A DNA stretch of 64,000 nucleotides from positions 122,691,572 through 122,755,571 of the forward strand of contig CAKMRJ010005634.1 of NCBI GenBank assembly GCA_928212115.1, in the 5' to 3' direction. The notes under the pieces are model-generated. The model saw only the letters and a program-made list of their open reading frames with translations. It searched no databases and was not told the origin of the DNA. The translations under genes and the position numbers were made by a program. Shown here one piece after another: positions 22,355 to 34,452 of this stretch (the stretch's first letter is position 1; the number at the start of each line of letters is the position of its first letter). The DNA comes from Lactuca virosa. Taxonomy: Eukaryota > Streptophyta > Magnoliopsida > Asterales > Asteraceae.

Positions 22355-23449
22355 TTGATGTCAGTTAATATTAGGAGTTTTGATGTGATAATCGGCATGG
22401 ATTGGTTAAGCCCCCACTATGTTGATACTATGTGCCACGAGAAGGCCGTTCGCCTTCACCTCCCCAACCACGAAACCCTAATAATCTACGGTGATAAACC
22501 TGGCGCCAATCTCCGTCTTATCTCGTGCATCAAGGCACAAAAATGCCTGCACAAGAAAAATTATGCCTTCCTCGCCCACGTTGTGGATAAAACAAAAGAG
22601 GAAATAAACATCAAAGATATCCCAGTGGCATGTGACTTTCCGGACGTATTTCCTGAAGACCTTCCGGGAATACCCCCAGAACGACAGGTCGAATTTCGAA
22701 TTGACCTAATACCGGGAGCCGCATCAATTGCCAAATCACCCTACAGGTTAGCTCCCGCCGAAATGCAGGAGTTATCCAGTCAATTAAGCGAACTTATGAA
22801 CAAAGGATTCATCAGGCCGAGCTTCTCACCCTGGGGAGCTCCGGTCTTGTTTGTCAAGAAGAAGGACAGATCCTTCAGAATGTGCATCGACTATCGGGAA
22901 TTGAACAAACTCACCATCAAAAATCGATATCCACTCCATCAGATTAATGATCTATTCGACCAGCTTCAAGGAGCCAGTTATTTTTCTAAAATAAATCTAA
23001 GGTCCGGTTATCATCAGTTGCGATTTCGGGAAGAAGATATCCCCAAAACTGCTTTCCGAACCCGATATGGTCATTATGAATTCGTTGTTATGACTTTCGG
23101 TCTGACAAATGCTCCTGCAGCATTTATGGACCTCATGAATCGAGTCTGCCGCCCATTCCTCGATAATTTTGTAATCATTTTCATTGATGACATACTCATA
23201 TACTCTCGAAGTAAGGAGGAGCATGGTCAGCACCTACGTCATATCTTGGAAACTCTTAGAGCTGAAAAGCTATATGCAAAACTCTCCAAATGCGAGTTAT
23301 GGATTCGCAGTGTGAACTTCTTTGGTCATATAGTCAGTGAGGAAGGAATTCATGTGGATCCTTCCAAGATCAAAGCTATTGAAGGTTGGGCGATTCCGAA
23401 AACGCCAACAGAAATCAGGCAATTCTTGGTCCTTGCAGGCTACTACTGA
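22355..23449 (+). pseudogene. E3 reverse transcriptase
   Basis: Gypsy [64 protein letters not shown], and the catalytic FIDD near 23180-23191. All RT blocks are present in one frame over 1.1 kb. The frame ends at a TGA where the conserved GYYRRF/W block follows, which reads as a W-to-stop G-to-A change, in line with cytosine-methylation decay on the opposite strand. Confidence 0.93.
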
Positions 23450-23960
23450 AGGTTCATTCATAATTTCTCCAAGATTGCCAAGCCCCTCACCACTCTAACA
23501 CAAAAAGGTGTACCCTTCAACTGGACTGTCAAACAAGAAGCTGCTTTTCAAACCTTGAAGCGAGCCATCTGTAGTGCTCCAGTGCTATCTTTACCAGAGG
23601 GAACTGAAGACTTCGTAGTATATTGCGACGCTTCGAATCAAGGGTCAGACTGTGTTCTTATGCAGCATGGAAAAGTGATATCTTATGCGTCCAGACAATT
23701 GAAGACACATGAGGTAAATTACACCACCCATGATCTCGAGCTGGGAGCTGTGGTCTTCGCCCTAAAAATTTGGAGGCACTACCTTTACGGTACAAAGTGC
23801 ACCATATTCACGGACCACAAAAGCCTCCAACACATTCTAAATCAAAAGGAGTTGAACATGAGGCAACGAAGGTGGGTTTAGTTGCTAAATGATTATGAAT
23901 GCGAGATCAAGTACCATCCAGGCAAGGCTAACGTGGTGGCCGACGCCTTAAGCAAAAAAG
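23450..23960 (+). pseudogene. E3 RNase H
   Basis: Gypsy RNase [12 protein letters not shown] (first acidic residue), [20 protein letters not shown] (E), [10 protein letters not shown] (D) and the terminal ADALSKK. A TAG at 23879-23881 breaks it between RRWV and LNDYE. Confidence 0.9.
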
Positions 23961-24259
23961 AATACCCAGGTCGCCGAGTGAAAACACTAACAATGACCAT
24001 CCACTCTCACCTAATTTCACAAATCAAGGAAGCTCAATTAGAGGCATTGAAGCCGAAGAATGTCGCGAATGAAGCACTGCGTGGAATGGATAAGAATCTT
24101 GAAGTCAAAGAGGACGGAGCTTACTATTTCATGAGTCGAATCTGGGTCCCAAAATTTGGAGGATTCAGGGATGTAGTCATGGACGAAGCGCACAAAACAC
24201 GATACTCCGTCCATCCAGGTTCCGATAAGATGTACCTTGACATTAAACAACATTATTGG
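23961..24259 (+). pseudogene. E3 integrase, N-terminal part (split by E4)
   Basis: Covers the integrase N-terminus and the first half of the HHCC zinc finger (AHKTRYSVHPGSDKMYLDIK). It is cut at ATTGG (24255-24259). The partner half starts at 33835 with W-P-N-M-K and supplies the two cysteines, CLTC. Confidence 0.9.
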
Positions 24260-27186
24260 TGTTACACCCCGTTTATTAAATAATAAATAAATTAATTAAT
24301 GAGTATATAGTAGCCAAAAAATCAATAATTATATAACAAGGTGTTGGTCTCGAGGAGTTAATTGTCATAAATTTAGAAGGTAGGGATTAAAGTGTAAAAT
24401 CCGGACTTAATTTGTAAGTATTTATGAAGGCAAGGACTAAATAGTAACTTCCGGGACTTAGTTTGAAGAGATTTTGGAAGCTAAGGGCTGAATGGTAATA
24501 TATGGATTTCATTTGAAAATAAATTGTAAGGGAGGGCTGTTTAGTAACTGACTGGATTAATTATGAAAAGAATTATAGGATCAAGGGTGTAGTAGGTAAA
24601 TATGGGAGCTGTTTTGAAAAGGTTTTTATGGAAGAGGGACCAATTATGCTGTTATGGGAAATGAGTTTAGGGGCGTCGGGTATATACTCATGAAACCCTA
24701 ACCCTAAGGAAGGTGTTGTAGCCGCCAACCCCTAAGCATCGGTCGACATTTCCCTCCCCCTTCTTCGACTTACAGCACCGCCACCACCCTCCTTCTCCAT
24801 TCTCCGGCGCTGCCACCCCGTCACTGCCATGTACTTTGCTGCTGTGAACCGCTGCATCTCAGCCGCCGATAGCCGCCGCCTATCGCCATCTTCCGACCGC
24901 CATGAATGTTTTTCCGGTCAGTCGTGGCCGCCATGTGAGCCCTTGCCGCCTTGCTGCTGTCACTGCTGCCATTTTCCGACGTGAGGTGAGGCCGAGAATC
25001 GAAGTCGGACGTCATGAATCTTTGTCGTCAACCTAAGTCGCCGAGAATGCTTTTCTGCCACCGTGAAGGTTAGCTGAGCTCGTGTAACCATGATGGGGAC
25101 GCGTCGTATGGCTGTAGTAGGAAAGAAATTCTGGCGTGAGTGTCTTCTCGTGAGGAGTCGGAGAACCGCCATTTTGTGTTGCTGTTGCCGCCGTGTGCCA
25201 CCAGGTGGGTGGTTGGGGTCATTTTGTGATCAGTTAGGGCGTATGTGTTTATTTTAGTAAAGTGGTGTTGGGCCGTTTGGCCGGAATTCCCAAGATCAGC
25301 CACCGCCGCCACGAGCAACCGTCAGCCACCACTAGGGTGGTTGTGTGTGTGTGTCAGTTAGTGTGTGTGTGTTTATTTTTGGATTAAAGCATTGTAATTG
25401 TAATTAGCAAAGAATAATGAAAAGAACCATAACCAGCACCGTAAGGTGGTGGCCGCCGCCGTGAGCCATCGTTGACCGCCACTACCCGAGGTGGTAGTGG
25501 GTGGTGCCCCTCTAGCAAACTCTAATTGACCTAATGAAACCCTAATGGGCTTAAAGATTAGTTTTGGGCCTATTGGTCCAAGTTTGGTTGGGAAACCCTA
25601 ATTAGGGTTTAGAAAACCCTAATTTTAGATATGTGGGCCTTGGACTTATTGGGACCCACTTTTTGGCCATCGGGATTGGATTGTGTATTAAGCCCAAATA
25701 CTCCATATCATTTATCTAGTACAGTAAAGGACTTAATGGATTAAGTCGTTAATGGGTTAAGTGAGAAACACTTAACCCTAATTGTCATTTTATGTGAAAC
25801 CCTAATTTCATTCGGACCGTGAGTTGGGCTTTCCTATTGGGCTTTGGTAATTGGGCCAATATAGGCCATCCAAGAATAATCTTATGGACTAGAATATTTA
25901 GATGGGCTTTAGGGTACGGTCCATATGAGGGTTTAGGCCCAATTTGGAAAATTGGGCCATAGATGGGCCATAGTTTGGGCCTTGATGGTTATATGATACT
26001 GGGCCCTTAGAATGCCAAATGTTGGACTGGACTAAATGGTTGGGCCTTAAGGGAAGACCATGTAGAGGTTTGGGCCCAATTTGGAAAATTGGGCCATATG
26101 ATGGGCTTGGGTTCACTATTAGACTTTTGGGCTTTTGGATTGGGGCTTGGGCTGTAATCAAGCTAAGATTGGGGTAAAGCAGTCTTTTACCCGAGCATGG
26201 ACTTATGACTTTCATGTTAGAACCCAATTATTAATTGGGTATTGTTTTGATATTGACAGTTTGGGAAGCTGTCATCCAGTAGTCCGGGTTTGCATCTGCG
26301 GGACTTCAGCAGTGTGAGGTGAGTCCTCTTCCAGTAGGAACGGGTCTAAGGCCACAATGCCGGCCCGTTTATATGTTAGTAGTTCCGGACTACGGTCCGA
26401 TGTCGGGGCGGTCCCGAGAAGAGTATATGTATGCTTGATGTCTTTGTGATTCATGCATGTTATGTGTTATTTGTTCCAGGCCTAGGCTCGATGTCGGGGT
26501 AAGCCCGATGTATGTTAGTTATATGTTATGTGTTATGTGTTCCGGGGCACGCCCGATGCCGGGGTAAGCCCGATGTATGTTATATGTTTATGTTACGTGT
26601 CTATGATATATGTTATATGCCGGGGCAAGCCCGATGCCGGGGTAAGCCCGATGCCGGGGTGAGCCCGATGCCCGGTGCGATCGGATTCCGGGGTGAGCCC
26701 GATGCCGGACAGGAGTTCGATGTCGGGGTAAGCCCGATACCGGGTTCGTCCCGATGCAGCTGGGCGAAGTCCCAAGGTTATGTTGTGTTATGTGTTTACG
26801 TTATGCATTTCTGATATGTTTATATGTGCACCGGATTTCGGTCCGATGCCGGGCGGAGCCCGATGCAGTGGGCTAGGCCCAAGTTATGTGATTACGTGTA
26901 TGGTATGTGGTAGCTTGGGGAGACTCACTAAGCTTCGTGCTTACAGTTTTCAGTTTTGGTTTCATGTATTTCAGTTTTCAAAAGAGAAGCTCGGGAAGAT
27001 TGCAGTGCACACACCATTTGTTTCAGCCTGGGATGTTTATACTCTGATATATATTTGAGAGATGTTATGATATATTTTGACATGTGACTTTGATACATGA
27101 CGTATGATTTTTATATGACGAAGATATTTATGATTTTTATTAATGGTTTAAATGAAATTTTCAGACTGTATTTTTGGGATGTTTCA
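24260..27186 (+). repeat. E4 5' LTR
   Basis: Starts TGTTACACC, ends GGGATGTTTCA. TATATA box near 24681-24686. A CCG/GGC-rich patch at 24720-25330 is unusual for the region and yields many spurious frames. A TTGGGCC-rich stretch follows (25510-26160). Then a minisatellite (26480-26880) and a hairpin (26929-26943). Confidence 0.92.
26480..26880 (+). repeat. Minisatellite in E4 5' LTR
   Basis: Many copies of short units such as CCGGGGTAAGCCCGATG and CCGGGGTGAGCCCGATG, interspersed with TATGTTATGTGTT spacers. Each unit is partly self-complementary (CGGG...CCCG). Same array at 33115-33520 in the other LTR, with GTCGGGG favoured over GCCGGGG. Confidence 0.88.
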
Positions 27187-29234
27187 AGTTGGTATCAGAG
27201 CCTTGGTTTGAGGGATTCGGGCACACTCTCGGGTGTGTCTGAACTCAAACTGAGGATTTCGTATGAAAATTTTCAAATGTAAATCTTTTTATAAAAAAAA
27301 TCTAGAAAAGAGAATAGAATTTGACAAGACAAAAGAACTTTGAAAAGAGAAAAGGGTGTGGTGCATGCAATCAGCCGAGCTCAAGTAAGTACTCCCAAAT
27401 TACCCATACAATTTTATGTTATGGTATGATATGATTATGAGAACAACATGCTAGACTAGATCTGAGGATCTAGGAAGAGATGCCTTTGTATGTTTTTATG
27501 AGCTAGTAGACTTGCATGCTAGAATTGATCAGCCGGAGGTACGATAGCCTGTTTAGGTTATGCCTGATATTTGTGTATGAGCTTTATGAATTGCATGCTA
27601 GTACAGATTCCTAAGTAGATGATAGAACAATTTAATTGGTTTATGTGGTTAGTTTTCCATTGTTCGAATGCTGCTTGCTTTGTGCTTTGTGGGGCTCCTG
27701 GCGATGTGAGTCAGTTAGTAAGTGAATATGCTAGGTCACATGGGGCACAGGCCGGATAATCTCAGAGTGACAGACTTGAAGCTATTGCGCAGCTCTTTTC
27801 TGAGTCCAAACGTTCTAGGGATTAGTCTTTTACTCGAAGGATTATCTGATCTTTGTTGCATGTGGCTATATACATGAGTTAGCTAGTTGGCATTGATGGG
27901 AAGTCCTTCAGCAGCTGAGGACGGGGTGGGACAGAGATTTTTCCTAGGGCAATCCTAGGATGAGATTAGCATGAGAACAGCAGTATTAGTAGAAGGGACT
28001 TGGTGGAGTCAAGGCCGTTCTTGAGGAAGGTATAGATAGATGTGGAAGGTAGTATAGGCATGTACTACTGAAAGCAGAGGATCCGTACTCGAATCAAGGA
28101 AGGCTGAGATAAGACCAGGGAACTTGTAGTGTGTGAGATCCCTCGAGTTATGAGGAGTATTGTGATGTTAGTGATGGTATATTACCGAGTATAGTGACGT
28201 TATGTGGTAGACCAGATGGCAGTTCTGGTGCCGACGAGGGATCAGGCTTGGACTCTAGAGCCGGGCAGCTTGATGGTCAGATAAGGGAGTTCATTCCATC
28301 TGAGAGTAGGCACAGTATCATTGACCAGACTCTTGTGATCTTCAGTATAATCAAGGAGGGCATTCTAGAGATTTGTGATGAGAGGATGAGTGCATTCTGC
28401 ACTGAGATAGCAGCCATGATAGGGATGAGTACGTTGATGATTCGGGAGTTCAGAGCTTGAGAAACTCCAGATTATCATGGGGCTAGGAACCCCATTGCTA
28501 GTAGAAGGTGATTGGCAGATGTCGCCAATATTTTTGTACCATCCGTAGTCTCGAAAGGGGACAAGGACCGACTTTCTTCCTGCCTTCTGAAGGACAGGGC
28601 ACGTGATTGATGGAAAGAGGTTGGTAGAAGGTTGAGTGATGATGCGATTGATGCTATGTCATGGGATGACTTTTAGTCCAGATTCTGGGCAGAGTGTGCC
28701 CAGGCGATTGAAGCGCAGCAGTTGGCACAAGAGTTGTTAGACCTCCACCAGACGACTGAGACTGTGGCAGAGATCATTGCCAAGTCTCGGGAAAGAGCTT
28801 ATTTGGTACCACAATATGCAGCAGATGAGGAAATGAAGAAGGTAAGGTATCAGAACATACTGTAGAATGATAGCAGGGAGATCGTGAGTATCTCGGGGTG
28901 CAAGACCCTGAATGATATGACTTCTAGAGCTTGACAACGAGATATGGACTTGAGCACATTGGTAAGAGGGAATCAGATCAGTTGCTTATACTGAAGGGCC
29001 TCGGGAGGAGACCCAAGATTTAGGATTTGCTTTTGAGAGGCCAGCAGGACCAGATTCGGTGAAGCACTTGTGGGAAACTGCACAAGGGAGCCTGTTGTTC
29101 CAAGGGTTTGAGTAAGTGTAACTCTAGGTTATCCTCTTTTTGTGTTTGAATTATATTTTCAAGAGATGTTATATGTCAATTGCATACCGAGAACTATTAG
29201 CGGATAGTGATAGAACATTTCCCAAATTGCGGGA

Positions 29235-29633
29235 TTGGGAGAGTACAACATCATTTTGGTTTACTCCAAGACTCAGGAGCAGCATGAGGAGCACCTGAGA
29301 GAGGTGCTGGAGACACTGAGGGGGGAGAGACTTTTCGCGAAGTTCTCCAAGTGTGAGTTCTGCTTGCGCGAGGTTCAGTTTCTTGGGCACCTCGTCAACC
29401 AAAAGGGTATTTTGGTAGATCCGGCCAAGATAGAGGCCGTGATGCAGTGGGAGATTCTGAGGTCTCCATCTGAGATTCGGAGCTTCCTGGGTCTGGTAGG
29501 GTATTACATGAGTTTTATCCAAGACTTCTCCAAGATAACAGTTTCGTTGACCCAACTGACCAAGAAGTCGGTGGTTTTTCGTTGGGGTTCTGAGCAGCAG
29601 ACAGCCTTTGAGACGCTCATACAGCGATTGTGA
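29235..29633 (+). pseudogene. E4 partial reverse transcriptase
   Basis: Encodes only the thumb/connection side of gypsy RT: ILVYSKTQEQHEEHLREVLE, FAKFSKCEFC, QFLGHLVNQKGILVDP, EIRSFLGLVGYY and the QQTAFETL segment at the start of RNase H. The palm with the catalytic Asp pair is missing upstream, where only about 130 nt of unrelated sequence separates it from gag. RNase H fades after VPIFTLPEG. Confidence 0.88.
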
Positions 29634-29825
29634 GAGGTGCCGATTTTCACCCTGCCAGAGGGTGTAGATGATTTTGTGGGTTATTGTGACACTTCAATCA
29701 CGGACATGGGTGTCGTACCGATGCAGCGGGGTCACGTGATAGCAGGCCTTAGGGAATCAAATTAGGGATTCCAGTCAGGACATGAGTTCAGTTGAATATT
29801 AGGTCAAGCACGCGTTCGACTCAGT

Positions 29826-29960
29826 ATGGAAAGTGTTGTAAGTCTGCGGGTGTAGCTGTAGCATTCACTAGCAGCCAGATAGTGCTAGAGTGTTGTAAGA
29901 CTGCGGGTGTAACCGTAACATTCACTAGGTTGGTAGATAGCATGGGAGTGTTGTTAGATC
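29826..29960 (+). repeat. 56-bp-type tandem repeat in E4, about 2.5 copies
   Basis: Units AGTGTTGTAAGTCTGCGGGT and AGTGTTGTAAGACTGCGGGT with GTAGCATTCACTAG, then a worn third unit. Homologous to 14171-14450. Confidence 0.8.
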
Positions 29961-30891
29961 GCGTAAGGAACAGTAGTACCCACCAGTTCGGGTGCAGCAG
30001 TGAGGGCGTGACAAATCCACAGATTGGTTTACAGATTTCTCCAGATGAATTAGACTTGGTGGAGCAGGGATAAGACTGTCGGAACGTCACTGCAGTCATG
30101 GGATCAAGGAAGCAATGGACCGTATGAGGCCGTTTGTGATATAAGTCTGCCATTGGTCAGGTAGCAATCACTTTTAGTCTTGGATTTTTGTGGCGTCAGG
30201 ACTCGACGAATGGAACCGATCAATTAGATCAGAAGGTTATTAGAGCCTCAGTGGCATGATAACTAATAGCAACTATTGACAGACAAGGATTTCGTTCAGA
30301 AGTAGCGTGGAGCAACTGCGTGTGAGTCTTTTGGCTCCGTAATCAGGTTGGAACCCGGTATTTCAGATGACGGACGAATGAAGTGAGACTAGGAAGGTCT
30401 CGATAGACTTTGGGAAAGCAGTCATGTGACAACATACTGCATCAGGCAGTTCGGTGTTTCAGGCAGTTTTAGGATCTCGAGCAGTATTAGTGTTTCAGGT
30501 TTGCAGGTGCGGACGGAATAGCTGGTTGATTGGGAAGTGACAAGTCACTCACAGCGGGATCAGCTGAGCCTTGACCAGGTATAAGTTATATGCAGGGATA
30601 ATTAGGTTTGTGATCCTGTTTTATAGTGGGAACCTCGAGCTATGAGAAGCTGAGTAGTTCGTTAAGGGATAAACGGAATGGATTCAAAGATAATGATTCA
30701 GTATGAGTGGGTGTCGGGGAATCAGGTCATCTCGAGACAACATATTTAAGGGTTTGCGAAGATTGCTCACGGCTACCCCGGGAAGGCTAGGGTGTGCCTA
30801 GGATGGTGACCATGTTACTAGAGTGGTTGGGCATGTAAGGAATGGTAAGGAATGATTTCAAGGACGAAATCTAATTTAAGTGGGGGAGAGT

Positions 30892-33829
30892 TGTAACACC
30901 CCGTTTATTAAATAATAAATTAATAATTAATGAGTGTATAGTAGCCCAAAAATCAATAATTATATAACAAGGTGTTGGCCTCGAGGAGTTAATTGTCAAG
31001 ATTTTAGAAGGTAGGGATTAAAGTGTAAAATTCGGACTTAATTTGTAAGTATTTATGAAGGCAGGGACTAAATGGTAACTTCCGGGACTTAATTTGAAGA
31101 GATTTTGGAAGCTAAGGGCTGAATGGTAATATATGGATTTCATTTGAAAATAAATTGTAAGGGAGGGGCTGTTTAGTAACTGATTGGATTAATTATGAAA
31201 AGAATTATAGGATCAAGGGTGTAGTAGGTAAATATGGGAGCTGTTTTGAAAAGGTTTTTATGGAAGAGGGACCAATTATGTTGTTATGGGAAATAAGTTT
31301 AGGGGCGTCGGGTATATAACTCATGAAACCCTAACCCTAAGGAAGGTGTTGCAGCCGCCAACCCCTAAGCATTGGTCGCCATTTCCCTCCCCCTTCTTCG
31401 ACTTACAGTGCCGCCACCACCCTCCTTCTTCATTCTCCGGCGCCGCCACCCCGTCACCGCCATGTACGTTGCTGCTGTGAACCGTTGCATCTCAGCCGCC
31501 GATAGCCGCCGCCCTATCGCCATCTTCCGACCGCCATGAACGTTTTTCCAGTCAGCCGTGGCCGCCATGTGAGCCCTTGCCGCCTTGCTGCTGTCACTGC
31601 TGCCATTTTCCGACGTAAGGTGAGGCCGAGAATCGGAGCCGGACGTCGTGAATCTTTGTCGTCAACCTAAGTCGTCGGGAATGCTTTTCTGCCACCGTGA
31701 AGGGTGGCTGAGCTCGTGGAACCATGATGGGGACGTATCGTATGGCTGTAGTAGGAAAGAAATTCCGGCGTGAGTGTCTTCTCGTGAGGAGTCGGAGAAC
31801 CGCCGTTGCGGCTACCAGAAGCACCGCAGTTGCCGCCGTTTTGTGTTTCTGTTTCCATCGTGTGCCACCAGGTGGGTGGCTGGGGTCGTTTTGTGATCAG
31901 TTAGGGCGTATGTGTTTATTTTAGTAAAGTGGTGTTGGGCCGTTTGGCCGGAATTCCCAAGATCAGCCACCGCCACCGCCGGCCACCACTAGGGTGGTTG
32001 TGTGTGTGTATGTGTGTTTATTTTTGGATTAAAGCATTGTAATTGTAATTAGCAAAGAATAATGAAAAGAACCATAACCACCACCGTAAGGTGGTGGCCG
32101 CCGCCGTAAGCCACCGTTGACCGCCACTACCCGAGGTGGTAGTGGGTGGTGCCCCTCTAGCAAACCCTAATTGACCTAATGAAACCCTAATGGGCTTAAA
32201 GATTAGTTTTGGGCCTATTGGGCCATGTTTGGTTGGGAAACCCTAAATAGGGTTTAGAAAACCCTAATTTTAGATATTTGGCCTTGGACTTATTGGGACC
32301 CACTTTTGGGCCATCGGGATTGGATTGTGTATTAAGCCCAACTACTCCATATCATTTATCTAGTAGAGTAAAGGACTTAATGGATTAAGTCCTTAATGGA
32401 ATAAGTGAGAAACACTTAACCCTAATTGTCATTTTATGTGAAACCCTAATTTCACTTGGACCGTGAGTTGGGCTTTCCTATTGGGCTTTGGTAATTGGGC
32501 AAAAATGGGCCATCCAAGAATAATCGTATGTACTAGAATATTTAGATGGGCTTTAGGGTAAGGCCCATATGAGGGTTTGGGCCCAATTTGGAAAATTGGG
32601 CAATAGATGGGCCATAGTTTGGGCCTTGATGGTTATATGATACTGGGCCCTTAGAATGCCAAATGTTGGACTGGACTAAATGGTTGGGCCTTAAGGGAAG
32701 ACCATGTAGAGGTTTGGGCCCAATTTGGAAAATTGGGCCATATGATGGGCTTGGGTTCATTATTAGACTTTTGGGCCTCTGGATTGGGCCTTGGGCTTGA
32801 ATCAAGCTAAGATTGGGGTAAAGCAGTCTTTTACCCTAGCATGGACTTATGACTTTCGTGTTGGAACCCAATTATTAATTGGGTATTGTTTTGATATTGA
32901 CAGTTCGGGAAGCTGTCATCCAGTAGTCCGGGTTTGCGTCTGCGGGACTTCAGCAGTGTGAGGTGAGTCCTCTTCCAGTAGGAACGGGTCTAAGGCCACA
33001 ATGTCGGCCCGTTTATATGTTAGTAGTTCCGGACTACGGTCCGATGTCGGGGCGGTCCCGAGAAGAGTATATGTATGCTTGATGTCTTTGTGATTCATGC
33101 ATGTTATGTGTTATTTGTTCCGGGCCTAGGCCCGATGTCGGGGTAAGCCCGATGTATGTTAGTTATATGTTATGTGTTATGTGTTCCGGGGCACGCCCGA
33201 TGTCGGGGGTAAGCCTGATGTATGTTTTATGTTTATGTTACGTGTCTATGATATATGTTATATGCCGGGGCAAGCCCGATGTCGGGGTAAGCCCGATGTC
33301 GGGGTGAGCCCGATGCCCGGTGCGGTCGGATGCCGGGGTGAGCCCGATGCCGGACAGGAGTCCGATGTCGGGGTAAGCCCGATGTCGGGTTCGTCCCGAT
33401 GGAGCTGGGCGGAGTCCCAAGGTTATGTTGTGTTATGTGTTTACGTTATGCATTGCTGATATGTTTATATGTGCACCGGATTTCGGTCTGATGTCGGGCG
33501 GAGCCCGATGCAGTGGGCTAGGCCCAAGTTATGTGATTACGTGTATGGTATGTGGTAGCTTGGGGAGACTCACTAAGCTTCGTGCTTACAGTTTTCAGTT
33601 TTGGATTCAGGTATTTCAGTTTTCAAAAGAGGAGCTCGGGAAGATTGCAGTGCACACACCATTTGTTTCAGCCTGGGATGTTTATACTCTGATATATTTG
33701 ATAGATGTTATGATATATTTTGACATGTGACTTTGATACATGACGTATGATTTTTATATGACGAGGATATTTATGATTTTTATTAATGGGTTAAACGAAA
33801 TTTTCAGACTGTATTTTTGGGATGTTTCA
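30892..33829 (+). repeat. E4 3' LTR
   Basis: Starts TGTAACACC (the 5' copy has TGTTACACC). TATATAA at 31313-31319. It repeats every landmark of the 5' LTR, including the GC-rich patch, minisatellite and hairpin (33574-33588). Confidence 0.92.
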
Positions 33830-33834
33830 ATTGG

Positions 33835-34450
33835 TGGCCGAACATGAAAGCAAAGATTGCCACTTATGTAGGCAAGTGTCTCACCTGTACCAAAGTGAAA
33901 GTGGAATATCAGAAGCCCTCGGGATTGTTACAGCAGCCAGTAATACCCGATTGGAAATGGGAAAGGATTACCATGGACTTCATAACCAAATTACCTAAGA
34001 CAGCGGACGGATTGGACGCTATCTGGGTGATTGTCGATCGGTTAACCAAATCCGCCCATTTCCTGCCAATAAATGAGTCATACAAAATGGAAAGGTTAAC
34101 ACGAATCTATATAAAAGATGCGGTGAGACTTCATGGGGTGTCGATATATATTATCTAAGATCGAGATAGTAGATTTACTTCACGATTTTTGCAGTCCCTC
34201 CAGAAAGCATTGGGAACACAACTAGATATGAGCACTGCCTACCACCCTCAAACCGACGGCCAAAGCGAGCGAACCATTCAAACGCTTGAAGATATGCTCC
34301 GAGCCTGTGTGATTGATTTTGGCAAGGCATGGGATACCCACTTGCCCTTAATCGAGTTCTCGTACAATAACAGCTATCACACGAGCATTAAGGTTGCTCC
34401 TTTTGAGGCTTTGTATGGCCGTAAATGCAGATCACCTCTTTGCTAGGCTG
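33835..34450 (+). pseudogene. E3 integrase, remaining part
   Basis: Continues from 24259: W-P-N-M-K...CLTC of the zinc finger, then the catalytic core, first D in [10 protein letters not shown], second D in the YII-stop-DRDSRF block, and E in [20 protein letters not shown]. Stops at 34156-34158 (serine position, TAA) and 34444-34446 (tryptophan position, TAG). Confidence 0.92.
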
Positions 34451-34452
34451 AG

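Larger units (their letters stand above)
27187..30891 (+). pseudogene. E4 interior: gag remnant and non-coding body
   Basis: Primer site TGGTATCAGAGC at 27190-27201. Decayed gag is readable in pieces at 28590-28930 (W.EVGRRLSDDAIDAMSWDDF, stop, RFWAECAQAIEAQQLAQE, TTETVAEIIAKSRERAYLV). A zinc-knuckle fragment lies at 29055-29115. After the RT fragment (29235-29633) come 56-bp repeats and about 900 bp also shared with E2. It ends in ACGAAATC...AAGTGGGGGAGAGT, the polypurine tract. Confidence 0.8.
24260..33829 (+). mobile_element. E4: pol-poor Ty3/gypsy with 2.9-kb LTRs, inside E3 integrase
   Basis: LTRs 24260-27186 (2927 bp) and 30892-33829 (2938 bp), target duplication ATTGG (24255-24259 and 33830-33834), primer site at 27190, polypurine tract before 30892. 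The interior is only 3.7 kb and holds gag and partial RT remnants but no integrase that I can see. It inserted despite this, so its replication proteins probably came from elsewhere, or it decayed later. LTRs are very similar, mostly single substitutions and small indels. Confidence 0.93.

Noticed and set aside
24700..24720. Telomere-like CCCTAA motifs (also 31325, 11240-11420, 4690-4870)
   Set aside because: Only two or so contiguous units at any place; no interstitial telomere array.
26512..26814. Open frames across 26512-26814 and 33101-33459
   Set aside because: They are made by the GGGGTAAGCCCGATG minisatellite in the E4 LTR; the repeat explains them without a protein.
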